Assembly: GCF_001981305.1 (NCBI RefSeq)
Contig: NZ_MSCW01000008.1
Coordinates: 248,001 to 312,000 of the forward strand
Direction: 5' to 3'
DNA from: Marinobacter lutaoensis
GTDB lineage: Bacteria > Pseudomonadota > Gammaproteobacteria > Pseudomonadales > Oleiphilaceae
Length of the DNA: 64,000 nucleotides
Shown: positions 48,753-56,357 of the stretch, piece after piece
Numbering within the stretch: position 1 is the stretch's first letter
How the letters are laid out: every line of letters begins with the position of its first letter
Translations under genes and position numbers: made by a program
Notes under the pieces: model-generated
What the model saw: the letters and a program-made list of their open reading frames with translations, nothing else
Databases searched by the model: none
What the model was told of the DNA's origin: nothing

Positions 48753-49441
48753 TGGCCACGTTGTATCTGATCCGTCACGGCCAGGCCAGCTTCGGCCAGC
48801 ACAACTATGATCAGCTGTCGCCCCTTGGTTGGAAGCAGGGCCGGATTCTGGGGCGCTGGCTGGCAGACCGGGTGCGGCCGGGGCTGGTGGTGGGGGGCGG
48901 CCTACGGCGTCACCGGGAAACGGTGGAAGCCATCGCCACCGGTTACGGTCAGGCCCTGCCGGATATGCAGGTGCTGGCCGGGCTGGACGAGTTCGATCAT
49001 CTGGAAGTCGTGGAACGGCTGCGCCCGGCGTGGGCGGACCGGGCCGTCATGGCCCGCGACCTGGCCAGTTTCCCGAAGCCGGCCCGGGCGTTCCAGCAGA
49101 CCTTCGAGCAGGCCATGGCGCGCTGGCTGGGCGGTGACCACGACCACGAGTACCGGGAAACCTGGCCAGCCTTCCGGGCCCGGGTGTTGGCGGCGCTGGA
49201 TACCCTGATCGAGCGGGCGGATGGCGCCGATGTGCTGGTGTCCACCTCCGGTGGACCCATCGCGGTGATCGCCCAGCACCTGCTGGCCCTGTCCGATGCC
49301 AAGACCCTGGAGGTGAACAACGTCATCGCCAACACCAGCGTCTCGCGGGTGCTTTACTCCGGCCCCCGGCGTACCCTGGCGGTGTTCAACAACTACAGTC
49401 ACCTGGAAGCGGAAGACCCCGCCCTGGTGACCTACCGATAA
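48752..49441 (+). CDS. Histidine phosphatase family protein lacking second catalytic His
   Basis: A 229-residue protein of the phosphoglycerate-mutase-like superfamily. The first catalytic motif YLIRHGQAS (His9) is intact and GLRRHRETVEA carries the core arginines. Near the C terminus, where branch-1 enzymes have a second histidine (V-x-H-G), the sequence reads VSTSGGPIAV. A complete His pair is therefore missing. It overlaps the APH kinase stop by one base. It may be a weak phosphatase, a binding protein, or a subfamily using another acid. Its placement after a kinase suggests a role with phosphorylated intermediates. Confidence 0.85.
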   Translation: MATLYLIRHGQASFGQHNYDQLSPLGWKQGRILGRWLADRVRPGLVVGGGLRRHRETVEAIATGYGQALPDMQVLAGLDEFDHLEVVERLRPAWADRAVMARDLASFPKPARAFQQTFEQAMARWLGGDHDHEYRETWPAFRARVLAALDTLIERADGADVLVSTSGGPIAVIAQHLLALSDAKTLEVNNVIANTSVSRVLYSGPRRTLAVFNNYSHLEAEDPALVTYR

Positions 49442-49455
49442 GCAGCGAGGGATCT

Positions 49456-50226
49456 ATGAGCAACAAAAACCTGTTCGACCTGTCCGGTAAGGTGGCCCTG
49501 ATCACCGGGGCCAGCCGGGGCATCGGCGAGAGCATCGCCCGCCTGCTGGCCCAGTACGGGGCTCATGTCATCGTCAGCAGCCGCAAGATCGACGGCTGCG
49601 AGCGGGTTGCCGCCAGCATCCGCGACGCCGGCGGCCGTGCCGAGGCCGTGGCCTGCCACATTGGCGAGATGGACCAGATCGACGCGCTCTGGGCTCACAT
49701 CGACCGGGTGCACGGCCGGATCGACATCCTGGTCAACAACGCCGCCGCCAACCCCTACTTCGGGCCGGTGGAGGACACGGACCCCGGCGCTTTCCAGAAG
49801 ACCGTCGATGTGAATATCCGGGGGTACTTCTTCATGTCCGCCCAGGCGGCGCGGCGTATGAAGCCGACCGGAGGCGGTGCCATCGTCAACGTGGCCTCGG
49901 TCAACGGCGTGAACCCGGGTCATTTCCAGGGCATCTATTCGGTGACCAAGGCTGCGGTCATTGCCATGACCAAGTCCTTTGCCATGGAGCTGGGGCCCCG
50001 GAACATCCGGGTCAACGCACTGCTGCCGGGATTGACTGACACCAAGTTTGCCAGTGCACTGACCACCAACGAGTCCATCAAAAAGCAGGCGCTCGCGCAC
50101 ATTCCGATGAAACGGGTGGCGGACCCGGATGAAATGGCCGGTACCGTGCTGTACCTGGTGTCCGATGCCTCCAGCTACACCACCGGTGCCTGCATCAACG
50201 CCGACGGCGGCTACCTCACGGTGTGA
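49456..50226 (+). CDS. Short-chain dehydrogenase/reductase (3-oxoacyl/3-hydroxyacyl type)
   Basis: A 256-residue classical SDR. It has ALITGASRGIGESIARL, ILVNNAAANPYFGPV, catalytic serine in VNVASVNGV, YSVTK with the catalytic Tyr/Lys pair (GIYSVTKAAVIAMTKSFA), and the C-terminal block DASSYTTGACINADGGYLTV. This is the FabG/BadH-like subgroup. It lies 14 bases after the phosphatase gene. As the last enzyme of the operon it may oxidise a 3-hydroxyacyl-CoA product. The two SDRs of the operon are not close paralogues. Confidence 0.9.
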   Translation: MSNKNLFDLSGKVALITGASRGIGESIARLLAQYGAHVIVSSRKIDGCERVAASIRDAGGRAEAVACHIGEMDQIDALWAHIDRVHGRIDILVNNAAANPYFGPVEDTDPGAFQKTVDVNIRGYFFMSAQAARRMKPTGGGAIVNVASVNGVNPGHFQGIYSVTKAAVIAMTKSFAMELGPRNIRVNALLPGLTDTKFASALTTNESIKKQALAHIPMKRVADPDEMAGTVLYLVSDASSYTTGACINADGGYLTV

Positions 50227-50241
50227 TGACCGGGAGACGGT

Positions 50242-50490
50242 ATGTCCAAGCAGCGTCGGGCGCGTGTGCGCCAGTTCATTTTTGCGTTTTACATGTCGGG
50301 CATCATGTCGATGATGATGTCGGGGGTGATCACGGTGATCAACACCGGCCTGGCCGCCGGTTTTTTCGCGCGTTGGGGGTCCGCTTTTCTGGTGGCTTGG
50401 GGCGTGGCCTTTCCGCTGGTGATCTTCGTGGCGCCCCTGGCGGGCCGGCTTACGGAAAAGACCCTGGCCCGTCTGCTGGGTGACGGCTAG
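50242..50490 (+). CDS. DUF2798 small membrane protein
   Basis: The 82-residue product begins MSKQRRARVRQFIFAFYMSG. It has two membrane helices (about 12-36 and 47-68) with the pattern of DUF2798 (MSMMMSGVITVINTG, FLVAWGVAFPLVIFVAPLAG). The family has no proven role. It lies 15 bases after the second SDR and may be the last gene of the ACAD operon. The dacB stop is 16 bases beyond it on the other strand. Confidence 0.8.
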   Translation: MSKQRRARVRQFIFAFYMSGIMSMMMSGVITVINTGLAAGFFARWGSAFLVAWGVAFPLVIFVAPLAGRLTEKTLARLLGDG

Positions 50491-50505
50491 ACGGCCCCGG
50501 CGCCG

Positions 50506-52050
50506 TCACTGGATAGCGCGGTCCGGGCCGGACTCCGGGCTCGCCTTGGATATGGCGGTGCCGGTGGGCGGCCGGAAGTGCAGGGAGTACAGGACCCGGT
50601 CAAGTACCGCCTGGCCATTCCAGGCCGGGTCATTGTTGACCATGCCCACCACGGCCCAGGTGGTGTCGTTCTCGTCCCGGGTGAAACCGGCGATGGAACG
50701 GACGTTCTCCAGGTAGCCGGTCTTGATACGCCCCAGGCCGTCCAGGCCGGTATTCCTCAACCGGCGAGCCATGGTGCCGTCCATGGCGATGATCGGCATG
50801 GAGGCCATCAGGTCCGCCGCGTAGGGACTGTTCCAGGCGTGCTGCAGGATCTGGATGCCCTGGCGCGCGGTCAGACGGCCGTGGCGGCTCAGACCGGCAC
50901 CGTTGTCGATGACCATGCCGGCGGTGTTGATCCCCTTCCGTTCCAGCCACTGGTAGATGACCCGGATGCCGGTGACCCGGTCATCGTGTTCCCCCTCCTC
51001 GCGATGTTCCGCGCCCAGGGTCAGCAGCAGCTGCCGGGCCATCACATTGCTGCTCCACTTGTTGATGTCACGCACCATGGTCACCAGGTCCGGCGAGGTG
51101 GTCCGGGTCAGCAGCCGAGCATCCTCGGGGGTCGGACCGGTCATGCCGGCTCCGGTCAGGGTGATGCCGATCTCCGACAGCACCGAGCGGATCAGCGAGG
51201 TGCTGTACTGTTCATGGGGCAGCAAGGACAGGTAGGTGGTGGTACGACAGCCTTGGGGCAGCTCTCCGGTCACCCGCACCGTGACATTCTGATCGCCATG
51301 GAACAGCGGGGTCCATTCAAACCGGCTGCGGCCAGGGCAGGGACCTTCGGGCAGGGCGGTGACCCGGTTGTCGATCCGGATCTCCGGCAGCGCCGGGGTG
51401 ACCCAGGCCTGGGTGCCCCGCTCATCGGCCCGCACCTGGAAGTGCAACAGGTTCAGATTGGTCAGGTAGGCGGAGGGCTCCACCAGAAAGGGGGCGTAGG
51501 GATTGTCGCCGTTGTCCTCGAACGGCGGAAAGCCCTCCAGCTGAAAATAGCGGCCATCCAGAACCAGGTGACCGTCGACCCGGGTAATGCCCATGCCGCG
51601 CAGTTCCCGCAGGGTGGACCAGAGTCGTTCCAGGGTCAGCTTGGGATCGCCGCCAAAGCGTACGTAAAGGTTGCCCTTGAGGGTGTCGCCGAGAATCTGG
51701 CCGTCGGTCAGGACGTCGGTGTCCCAGCGGTGGGTCGGGCCGAGAATCTCCAGGGCGGCGTAGGTGGTGACCAGTTTCATGATGGAGCCGGGGCTCATGG
51801 GCTGGTCGGCGTTGACGTACTGTTCGATCCCTGGTCCGTTCAGGGGAACGGCCGCCACGCTCAGGGCATGGTCGTCCTTGAGGGACCGGGCGGCGTAGTC
51901 GCGCATCTCATGGCTCCAAGGACGGCCCGGGTTGTCGGCCGCCAGCGCGCCGGGGGCGAGCAGGCACGCCAGCATCGTCGTGCCAAGGGCACGGGCCAGC
52001 TGGCCGAAGGTCCGGTGTCGATTGCGGTCGTGTGTCGCCCCGAAAGTCAT
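50506..52050 (-). CDS. dacB: D-alanyl-D-alanine carboxypeptidase/endopeptidase (PBP4)
   Basis: Class C penicillin-binding protein that trims or cleaves peptidoglycan cross-links in the periplasm. The 514-residue precursor has a long signal peptide (hydrophobic core about 20-35, ending ALAADN). The three active-site motifs are complete: SIMK (Ser89-Lys92), SSN (INKWSSNVMARQLL) and KTG (GRIKTGYLENV). The non-catalytic domain insert between the first and second motifs, typical of PBP4, is present. It stands alone, facing the DUF2798 gene. Confidence 0.93.
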   Translation of the reverse strand: MTFGATHDRNRHRTFGQLARALGTTMLACLLAPGALAADNPGRPWSHEMRDYAARSLKDDHALSVAAVPLNGPGIEQYVNADQPMSPGSIMKLVTTYAALEILGPTHRWDTDVLTDGQILGDTLKGNLYVRFGGDPKLTLERLWSTLRELRGMGITRVDGHLVLDGRYFQLEGFPPFEDNGDNPYAPFLVEPSAYLTNLNLLHFQVRADERGTQAWVTPALPEIRIDNRVTALPEGPCPGRSRFEWTPLFHGDQNVTVRVTGELPQGCRTTTYLSLLPHEQYSTSLIRSVLSEIGITLTGAGMTGPTPEDARLLTRTTSPDLVTMVRDINKWSSNVMARQLLLTLGAEHREEGEHDDRVTGIRVIYQWLERKGINTAGMVIDNGAGLSRHGRLTARQGIQILQHAWNSPYAADLMASMPIIAMDGTMARRLRNTGLDGLGRIKTGYLENVRSIAGFTRDENDTTWAVVGMVNNDPAWNGQAVLDRVLYSLHFRPPTGTAISKASPESGPDRAIQ

Positions 52051-52354
52051 GATGCCCGCCCCTGTGAGTCCATGGGATAAAACATAGCCTATCTGCGCCG
52101 GATGTACTATGCAGAATAGCTCTACATGACGTTAAAAAAAGCCAGTAGTTTCCTGGTTTCTCTTGACTTTTTGTGACGCGATGTAAGTGCCCTTTGGAAT
52201 CAGCTGGTTATCGGGGCAGGGCCGGGCCGGGGCTGTCAATGACTCCAGACACTTTTTTTGCGGGACCGTGCCGGCATTTCGGTCATGGCATCGGCGGGCA
52301 AATCGGCGTCTCCTAGAAAGGTGAGCTGACGGACAACAACAACAGGAGGTCGCC
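52051..52354. other. Intergenic region between dacB and the hydroxylase-like gene
   Basis: These 304 bases hold no convincing gene. The stretch 52120-52190 is AT-rich and includes TTGACT at 52163, but no -10 hexamer lies at a proper distance. At 52333-52344 an ACA repeat (ACAACAACAACA) runs directly into the ribosome-binding site of the following gene. Confidence 0.5.
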
Positions 52355-52882
52355 ATGATCGGTATTCCGCTGGGGCTCATCACCGCCAACGCCGTGGAAT
52401 GGGTGTTTCACAAGCAGATCCTGCACGGGCTGGGGCGCAACCGCGACAGCTTTTGGGCGTTCCACTGGCATGACCATCACCGGAATGTTCGCAGGAACGG
52501 CTTTCTCGACGAGGACTACCGCAACGCGTTGCTGGCGTGGAACGCCCAGTCCAAGGAAGTGCTGGCGCTGGTGGCCGGCGCGGCGGTGGTGACCCCGTTG
52601 CTGCCGGTGGCGCCGTTTTTCGTCGGTACCCTCTATTACAGTGCCTGGAACTACTATCGCGTACACAAGCGTGCGCATCTGGATCCGGAGTGGGCCCGGA
52701 CGCACCTGCCATGGCACTATGACCACCACATGGGCGCGAATCCCAACGCCAACTGGTGCGTGACCCGCCCCTGGTTCGACCACATCATGGGCACGCGGGA
52801 GGCCATGGCCGACCGCACGTTGTCCGGATCGTCCCGCCAGGCTCCTTCGTCAACAAAGGATATGCCATGTTCAAAGCCCTGA
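52355..52882 (+). CDS. Fatty acid hydroxylase-like (histidine-motif) membrane protein
   Basis: A 175-residue protein with a di-iron histidine pattern. His19 and His24 (FHKQILHG) are followed by FHWHDHHRN (His37, 39, 41, 42), then HKRAH and HLPWHYDHHMG, and a WFDHIMGTRE end. That order resembles the sterol desaturase/fatty acid hydroxylase superfamily, though the protein is much shorter than most and has about two hydrophobic segments. GGAGG lies five bases before ATG 52355. Its last 16 bases overlap the glutaredoxin-like gene. Substrate unknown; lipid or carotenoid hydroxylation is possible. Confidence 0.75.
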   Translation: MIGIPLGLITANAVEWVFHKQILHGLGRNRDSFWAFHWHDHHRNVRRNGFLDEDYRNALLAWNAQSKEVLALVAGAAVVTPLLPVAPFFVGTLYYSAWNYYRVHKRAHLDPEWARTHLPWHYDHHMGANPNANWCVTRPWFDHIMGTREAMADRTLSGSSRQAPSSTKDMPCSKP

Positions 52883-53637
52883 AGCACAACGTCCACGTGC
52901 TGGAATCGGTTGCCACCTCCTCGCTCGCTGCCTGGCGGGGCTGTCTCGTGGTTGCGGTGGCGACGCCCCCGGCCAAGCCGCTGGTGCTCTACGAATTCGA
53001 GGCCTGCCCCTATTGCCGACGGGTGCGGGAGGCACTTACGGCCTTGCACCTGGATGTGGAGATCCGGCCCTGCCCCAAGGGCGGGCGGGTCTTTCGTCCG
53101 GAGGCCGAAGCCCTGGGAGGCAAAGCCCAGTTCCCGCTGCTGGTGGACCCGAATACCAATCAGACCCTGTACGAGTCGGCGGCCATTGTCGAACATCTGT
53201 TCCGGCATTATGCCGGCCAGCCGGTGCCTGCCTCCTACCGCGCCCGGGCCTGGCAGATACCCATGGGCGTGCTGGCGACCGGTGCCAGTGGCATGCGGGG
53301 CATGACAGCGCGGCCGTCCCGGCGCCCGGAGCAGCCGTTGCATCTCTGGAGTTTCGAAGGCAGCCCCTTCTCGCGCCTGGTGCGGGAAACCCTGTGCGAG
53401 CTGGAGCTTCCCTATACCCTGCATAACCTCGGCAAGGAACACTGGAGCGAGATCGGGCCTGCCCGGCAACGGCTCAAACCCGGGCCGTACCGACCCCGGC
53501 CGGGCGGCAAACGGGAGGCGTTCTTCCTCAAGCATGGGCGGGTCCAGGTCCCCTATCTGGAGGACCCGAACACCGGTACTGCCCTGTTCGAGTCCGCCGC
53601 GATCGTAGCGTACCTGGAATCCCGCTACGCCGGCTGA
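52867..53637 (+). CDS. Tandem glutaredoxin/GST-N-like domain protein
   Basis: A 256-residue protein with two similar thioredoxin-fold halves. The first (about 39-115) has the redox motif CPYC (Cys47, Cys50), then FPLLVDPNTNQTLYESAAIV. The second (about 158-255) has SPFS in place of the cysteines (Ser166, Ser169), then VPYLEDPNTGTALFESAAIV. Both ends read like the cis-proline and glutathione-binding region of GST N-terminal domains, so a duplication with loss of one active site is apparent. The start is ATG 52867 behind AAAGGA, overlapping the hydroxylase-like gene, which implies a coupled function. Confidence 0.82.
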   Translation: MFKALKHNVHVLESVATSSLAAWRGCLVVAVATPPAKPLVLYEFEACPYCRRVREALTALHLDVEIRPCPKGGRVFRPEAEALGGKAQFPLLVDPNTNQTLYESAAIVEHLFRHYAGQPVPASYRARAWQIPMGVLATGASGMRGMTARPSRRPEQPLHLWSFEGSPFSRLVRETLCELELPYTLHNLGKEHWSEIGPARQRLKPGPYRPRPGGKREAFFLKHGRVQVPYLEDPNTGTALFESAAIVAYLESRYAG

Positions 53638-53638
53638 G

Positions 53639-54448
53639 TCAGTCCCAATCCGGGGCGAACCCCGGGTTGGCCAGCCGTTCGCCCCGGTCGAGGGCGTCGA
53701 TGGCCCGGATGTCCTCTTCCGACAGGGTGAGGTTCAACGCTTCCAGATTGGCCTTCTGGTGCGAGGGACGGGTTGAGGAGGGAATCGGCACCACCCCTCG
53801 GGCCACTGACCAGGCAATGGCGATCTGGGCCGGCGTAGCGTTGTGCTCGAGGGCAATACGCTGGAGAGTCGGGTCGTCCATCACTTTGCCGACCGCCAGG
53901 GGCATGTAGCCGGTGACCGTCATGCCCAGCCGTTGGGCGTGGGCCACCACCTGGCGGTTGGCCAGGAACGGGTGGACTTCCACCTGGTTCGTGAGGATCG
54001 GCGCGTCACCGAGGATCGCCTTTGCCCGCTCCATCTGGGCGCAGGTGAAGTTGGATAGGCCGATGTGTTCGGTGAGCCCTTCCCGCTGGGCGTCCCGGAG
54101 GGCCCCCAGGTATTCTTCCATGGGCACCTCGTCGCCGGGCGACGGCCAGTGGATCAGAGCCAGGTTCACGTGGTCGGTTTTGAGCCGCGCCAGACTGTCG
54201 TGCAGGCTGTGGATCAGATCATCCGCCCGCAGCCGATCGTGCCAGATCTTGGTGGTCAGGAAGATTTCCCGGCGGGGGATACCGCTGGAGGTGATGCCAT
54301 CGCCCACTTCCGCCTCATTGTTGTACATCTGGGCGGTATCGATGTGGCGATAGCCCAGCGACAGGGCGCTTTTGACGGCGTCTCGGGCATCGTCTCCCCT
54401 GAGGCGAAACGTTCCCATCCCGATGCGTGGCAATGTGGTAAACGACAT
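53639..54448 (-). CDS. dkgB: Aldo/keto reductase, 2,5-diketo-D-gluconate reductase B type
   Basis: A 269-residue NADPH aldo/keto reductase. It starts at ATG 54448 behind AGGAGG. The tetrad Asp/Tyr/Lys/His is visible in HIDTAQMYNNEAEVG, TTKIWHDRL and LALIHWPSPGDEVPM. IGLSNFTCAQMERA, TNQVEVHPFL and a cofactor block IPSSTRPSHQKANLEAL follow. The overall match, including the ending FAPDWD, is to E. coli DkgB (267 residues). It probably reduces diketogluconate, methylglyoxal or other carbonyls. Confidence 0.9.
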   Translation of the reverse strand: MSFTTLPRIGMGTFRLRGDDARDAVKSALSLGYRHIDTAQMYNNEAEVGDGITSSGIPRREIFLTTKIWHDRLRADDLIHSLHDSLARLKTDHVNLALIHWPSPGDEVPMEEYLGALRDAQREGLTEHIGLSNFTCAQMERAKAILGDAPILTNQVEVHPFLANRQVVAHAQRLGMTVTGYMPLAVGKVMDDPTLQRIALEHNATPAQIAIAWSVARGVVPIPSSTRPSHQKANLEALNLTLSEEDIRAIDALDRGERLANPGFAPDWD

Positions 54449-54583
54449 AAGCTCCTCCTGTGAATCAGGGTGTAGGGGGACGGTAGTCCCCGGGCACTGG
54501 TTCTTCAAGAGGGGCGTCGGTATTATCGCCCCGTGCCCGTCCCCACGTGTTGAATGTGCCCATCAGTGAATGTGAGACAGTTC

Positions 54584-54997
54584 ATGTATACCGGTCAGTG
54601 CCTTTGCGGCGACATCACCTTCCAGTACGACGGCCCGCTCGGCCCCATTGCCCTGTGTCATTGCAGCCAGTGTCGGCTCGGGCACGGCAGCGCTTTCTCG
54701 GCCAGTGCGCCGGTGCAGCGTGTCCGGTTCCGGTTCCTTACCGGCGAGGACAAGGTCAGCGAGTACCAGACCAGCCCCGGCAGGCACCGGGCCTTTTGCA
54801 GTCATTGCGGCAGCCCCCTCTACAACCGCTCCGATGCCATTCCGGGCATCCTGAGGCTGCGGGTAAGCCTGATTCGCGAGCCGCTGGATAAGGGGCCCGC
54901 GCAGCACATCCATGTGGCTTCCAAGGCGGATTGGTACGAGATTACCGACGATCTGCCCCGGTTCGACAAAACCGAGCGGACCCACGACCCTCACTGA
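54584..54997 (+). CDS. GFA-family (CENP-V/GFA domain) zinc protein
   Basis: A 137-residue protein of the glutathione-dependent formaldehyde-activating enzyme fold. Zinc ligands appear in GQCLCGDI, LCHCSQCRLGHGSAF and FCSHCGSPLYNR, and the end HIHVASKADWYEITDDLP is typical. I start at ATG 54584 (MYTGQCLCG). An in-frame ATG at 54554 would add ten residues without family similarity. True formaldehyde activation is not proven for most family members. The end overlaps the opposite-strand sugar dehydrogenase by seven bases. Confidence 0.87.
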   Translation: MYTGQCLCGDITFQYDGPLGPIALCHCSQCRLGHGSAFSASAPVQRVRFRFLTGEDKVSEYQTSPGRHRAFCSHCGSPLYNRSDAIPGILRLRVSLIREPLDKGPAQHIHVASKADWYEITDDLPRFDKTERTHDPH

Positions 54998-56115
54998 ACC
55001 GGCTGTAGTCGGTAGACCTTGCCCCGGGGCGCGTCGGTGAGCAGCCAGAGCGCGCCGTCCGGCCCCATGCGGACATCCCGGATGCGCGCTCCCAACCCGG
55101 TCAGCAGATCCTCCTGCTCAAGCACCCGGCCGTCGCGGATGTCCAGGCGCACCAGTTTGCGCATTTTCAGAGCACCGACGAACAACTGGCCCCGCCACAA
55201 CGGGAAGGCGTCGCTGCTGTAAAAGGCCATGCCGGACGGCGCGATGGATGGGTCCCAGTAATGCAAGGGTTGGGCCATGCCTTCCTTTTCCGTGACCAGG
55301 GAAATGGGCAGGCCGGAGTAGTCGATGCCGTAAGTGATCTCCGGCCAGCCGTAATTGGTGCCGGCGCGGAGGATGTTGATTTCGTCGCCGCCCCGGGGGC
55401 CGTGTTCGTGGCTCCAGATCTCACCGGTGTCGGGGTGCCGGGTCATGCCTTGGATGTTGCGGTTGCCGTAGGTAAAGAACGTCTCGCGGGCTCCGGTGTC
55501 GGCCAGGAACGGGTTACCGGGCGCCGGGTCGCCGTTGACGGTGATGCGATGCACGCCGCCGGCATCGTCGCTCAGGTCCTGGGCGCGCGCCATGTCACCC
55601 CGGTCGCCCACGGCCACGTACAGATAACCCTCCCGGTCGAACGCCATGCGCCCCGCGAAGTGGCGGTGGGTGTCGGAACGGGGCAGAGCCTCGAAAATGA
55701 CCGCCACGTCGCGCAGCCGTTCGCCATCGAAGTGGGCCCGGGCGACCCGGGTGGTCAATCCGTGCGCGTTACCGTGAGCGTAGCTCAGGAACAGCTGCCG
55801 GTTACGTTCAAAATCCGGGTGCAGCACCACGTCCAGCAGTCCGCCCTGGCCCGATACCGTCAGCTCGGGTACGCCCGGAATGGGAGCTGGCAGCAACCGT
55901 CCATCCCGGATCAGGCGCAACCGGCCCGCCCGTTCCGTCACCAGTTGCTCACCGTTTGGCAGAAAGGCCAGGCTCCAGGGGTGTTCAAGGTCCTCGGCCA
56001 CCGTCACCAGCTGGAATCGGGCCAGACGGGATGTATGGACCGGACTGGCGGCCAGCGGTATGGCCAAGGCAAGCAGCCAGAAAGTCAGTCCTATCCGGAA
56101 ATGGTGATGGTTCAT
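54991..56115 (-). CDS. PQQ-dependent sugar dehydrogenase (Asd/YliI type)
   Basis: The 374-residue secreted six-bladed propeller enzyme has a signal peptide (MNHHHFRIGLTFWLLALAIP, cleavage near AAS). The propeller core has LEHPWSLAFLPNGEQLVTER, GQGGLLDVVLHPDFE, and RHFAGRMAFDREGYLYVAVG. GDEINILRAGTNYGWPEITY, SGMAFYSSDAFPLWRGQLF and an ending DAPRGKVYRLQPV follow. It resembles soluble aldose sugar dehydrogenase. GGAGG precedes ATG 56115. A Fur-like box lies 67 bases upstream and could serve this gene as well as the divergent small ORF. Confidence 0.9.
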   Translation of the reverse strand: MNHHHFRIGLTFWLLALAIPLAASPVHTSRLARFQLVTVAEDLEHPWSLAFLPNGEQLVTERAGRLRLIRDGRLLPAPIPGVPELTVSGQGGLLDVVLHPDFERNRQLFLSYAHGNAHGLTTRVARAHFDGERLRDVAVIFEALPRSDTHRHFAGRMAFDREGYLYVAVGDRGDMARAQDLSDDAGGVHRITVNGDPAPGNPFLADTGARETFFTYGNRNIQGMTRHPDTGEIWSHEHGPRGGDEINILRAGTNYGWPEITYGIDYSGLPISLVTEKEGMAQPLHYWDPSIAPSGMAFYSSDAFPLWRGQLFVGALKMRKLVRLDIRDGRVLEQEDLLTGLGARIRDVRMGPDGALWLLTDAPRGKVYRLQPVQ

Positions 56116-56181
56116 CGGGGAATCCTCCGTTCTCTAGGGTAGCAGGTGACCGGAAGGTTCGCCGTTGAAATTCCTGTTTTA

Positions 56182-56200
56182 AATGATAATGATTTGCATT
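56182..56200. promoter_or_regulatory. Fur box
   Basis: The 19 bases AATGATAATGATTTGCATT match the gammaproteobacterial Fur consensus (AATGATAAT-N-ATTATCATT) at 16 of 18 informative positions. It lies between the sugar dehydrogenase start (56115, minus) and the 36-codon ORF start (56247, plus). A TTGAAA at 56165-56170 could serve as a -35 for plus-strand transcription, placing the box over the promoter. Confidence 0.7.
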
Positions 56201-56246
56201 AGTATAAATGGAGACGCCATTAACGACATCGGGGAGGCACAGAATC

Positions 56247-56357
56247 ATGACACCGGAACAGGAAATGATCGAGGGGTTGAAGCTGGCGGCGGGCGCAGGG
56301 GCGTTTATTGGCCTGGTTGCCATTGCCCTGGTGCTCGGCTCCGCGTTTGGCGGCTGA
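56247..56357 (+). CDS. 36-residue membrane micro-ORF under a Fur box
   Basis: ATG 56247 follows GGGGAGG nine bases upstream and opens a 36-codon frame ending in TGA at 56357. The N terminus is short and acidic (MTPEQEMIEGLK). From about residue 13 on the sequence is a single hydrophobic helix (AGAFIGLVAIALVLGSAF). A Fur box lies 47 bases upstream. The last 53 bases overlap the 3' end of the FhuF-like gene on the other strand. Either this is an iron-regulated small membrane protein, or the transcript works as an antisense RNA. I keep both options open. Confidence 0.5.
   Translation: MTPEQEMIEGLKLAAGAGAFIGLVAIALVLGSAFGG

Noticed and set aside
52163..52168. TTGACT as a -35 box before the hydroxylase-like gene
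   Set aside because: No -10-like hexamer is found 15-19 bases downstream.
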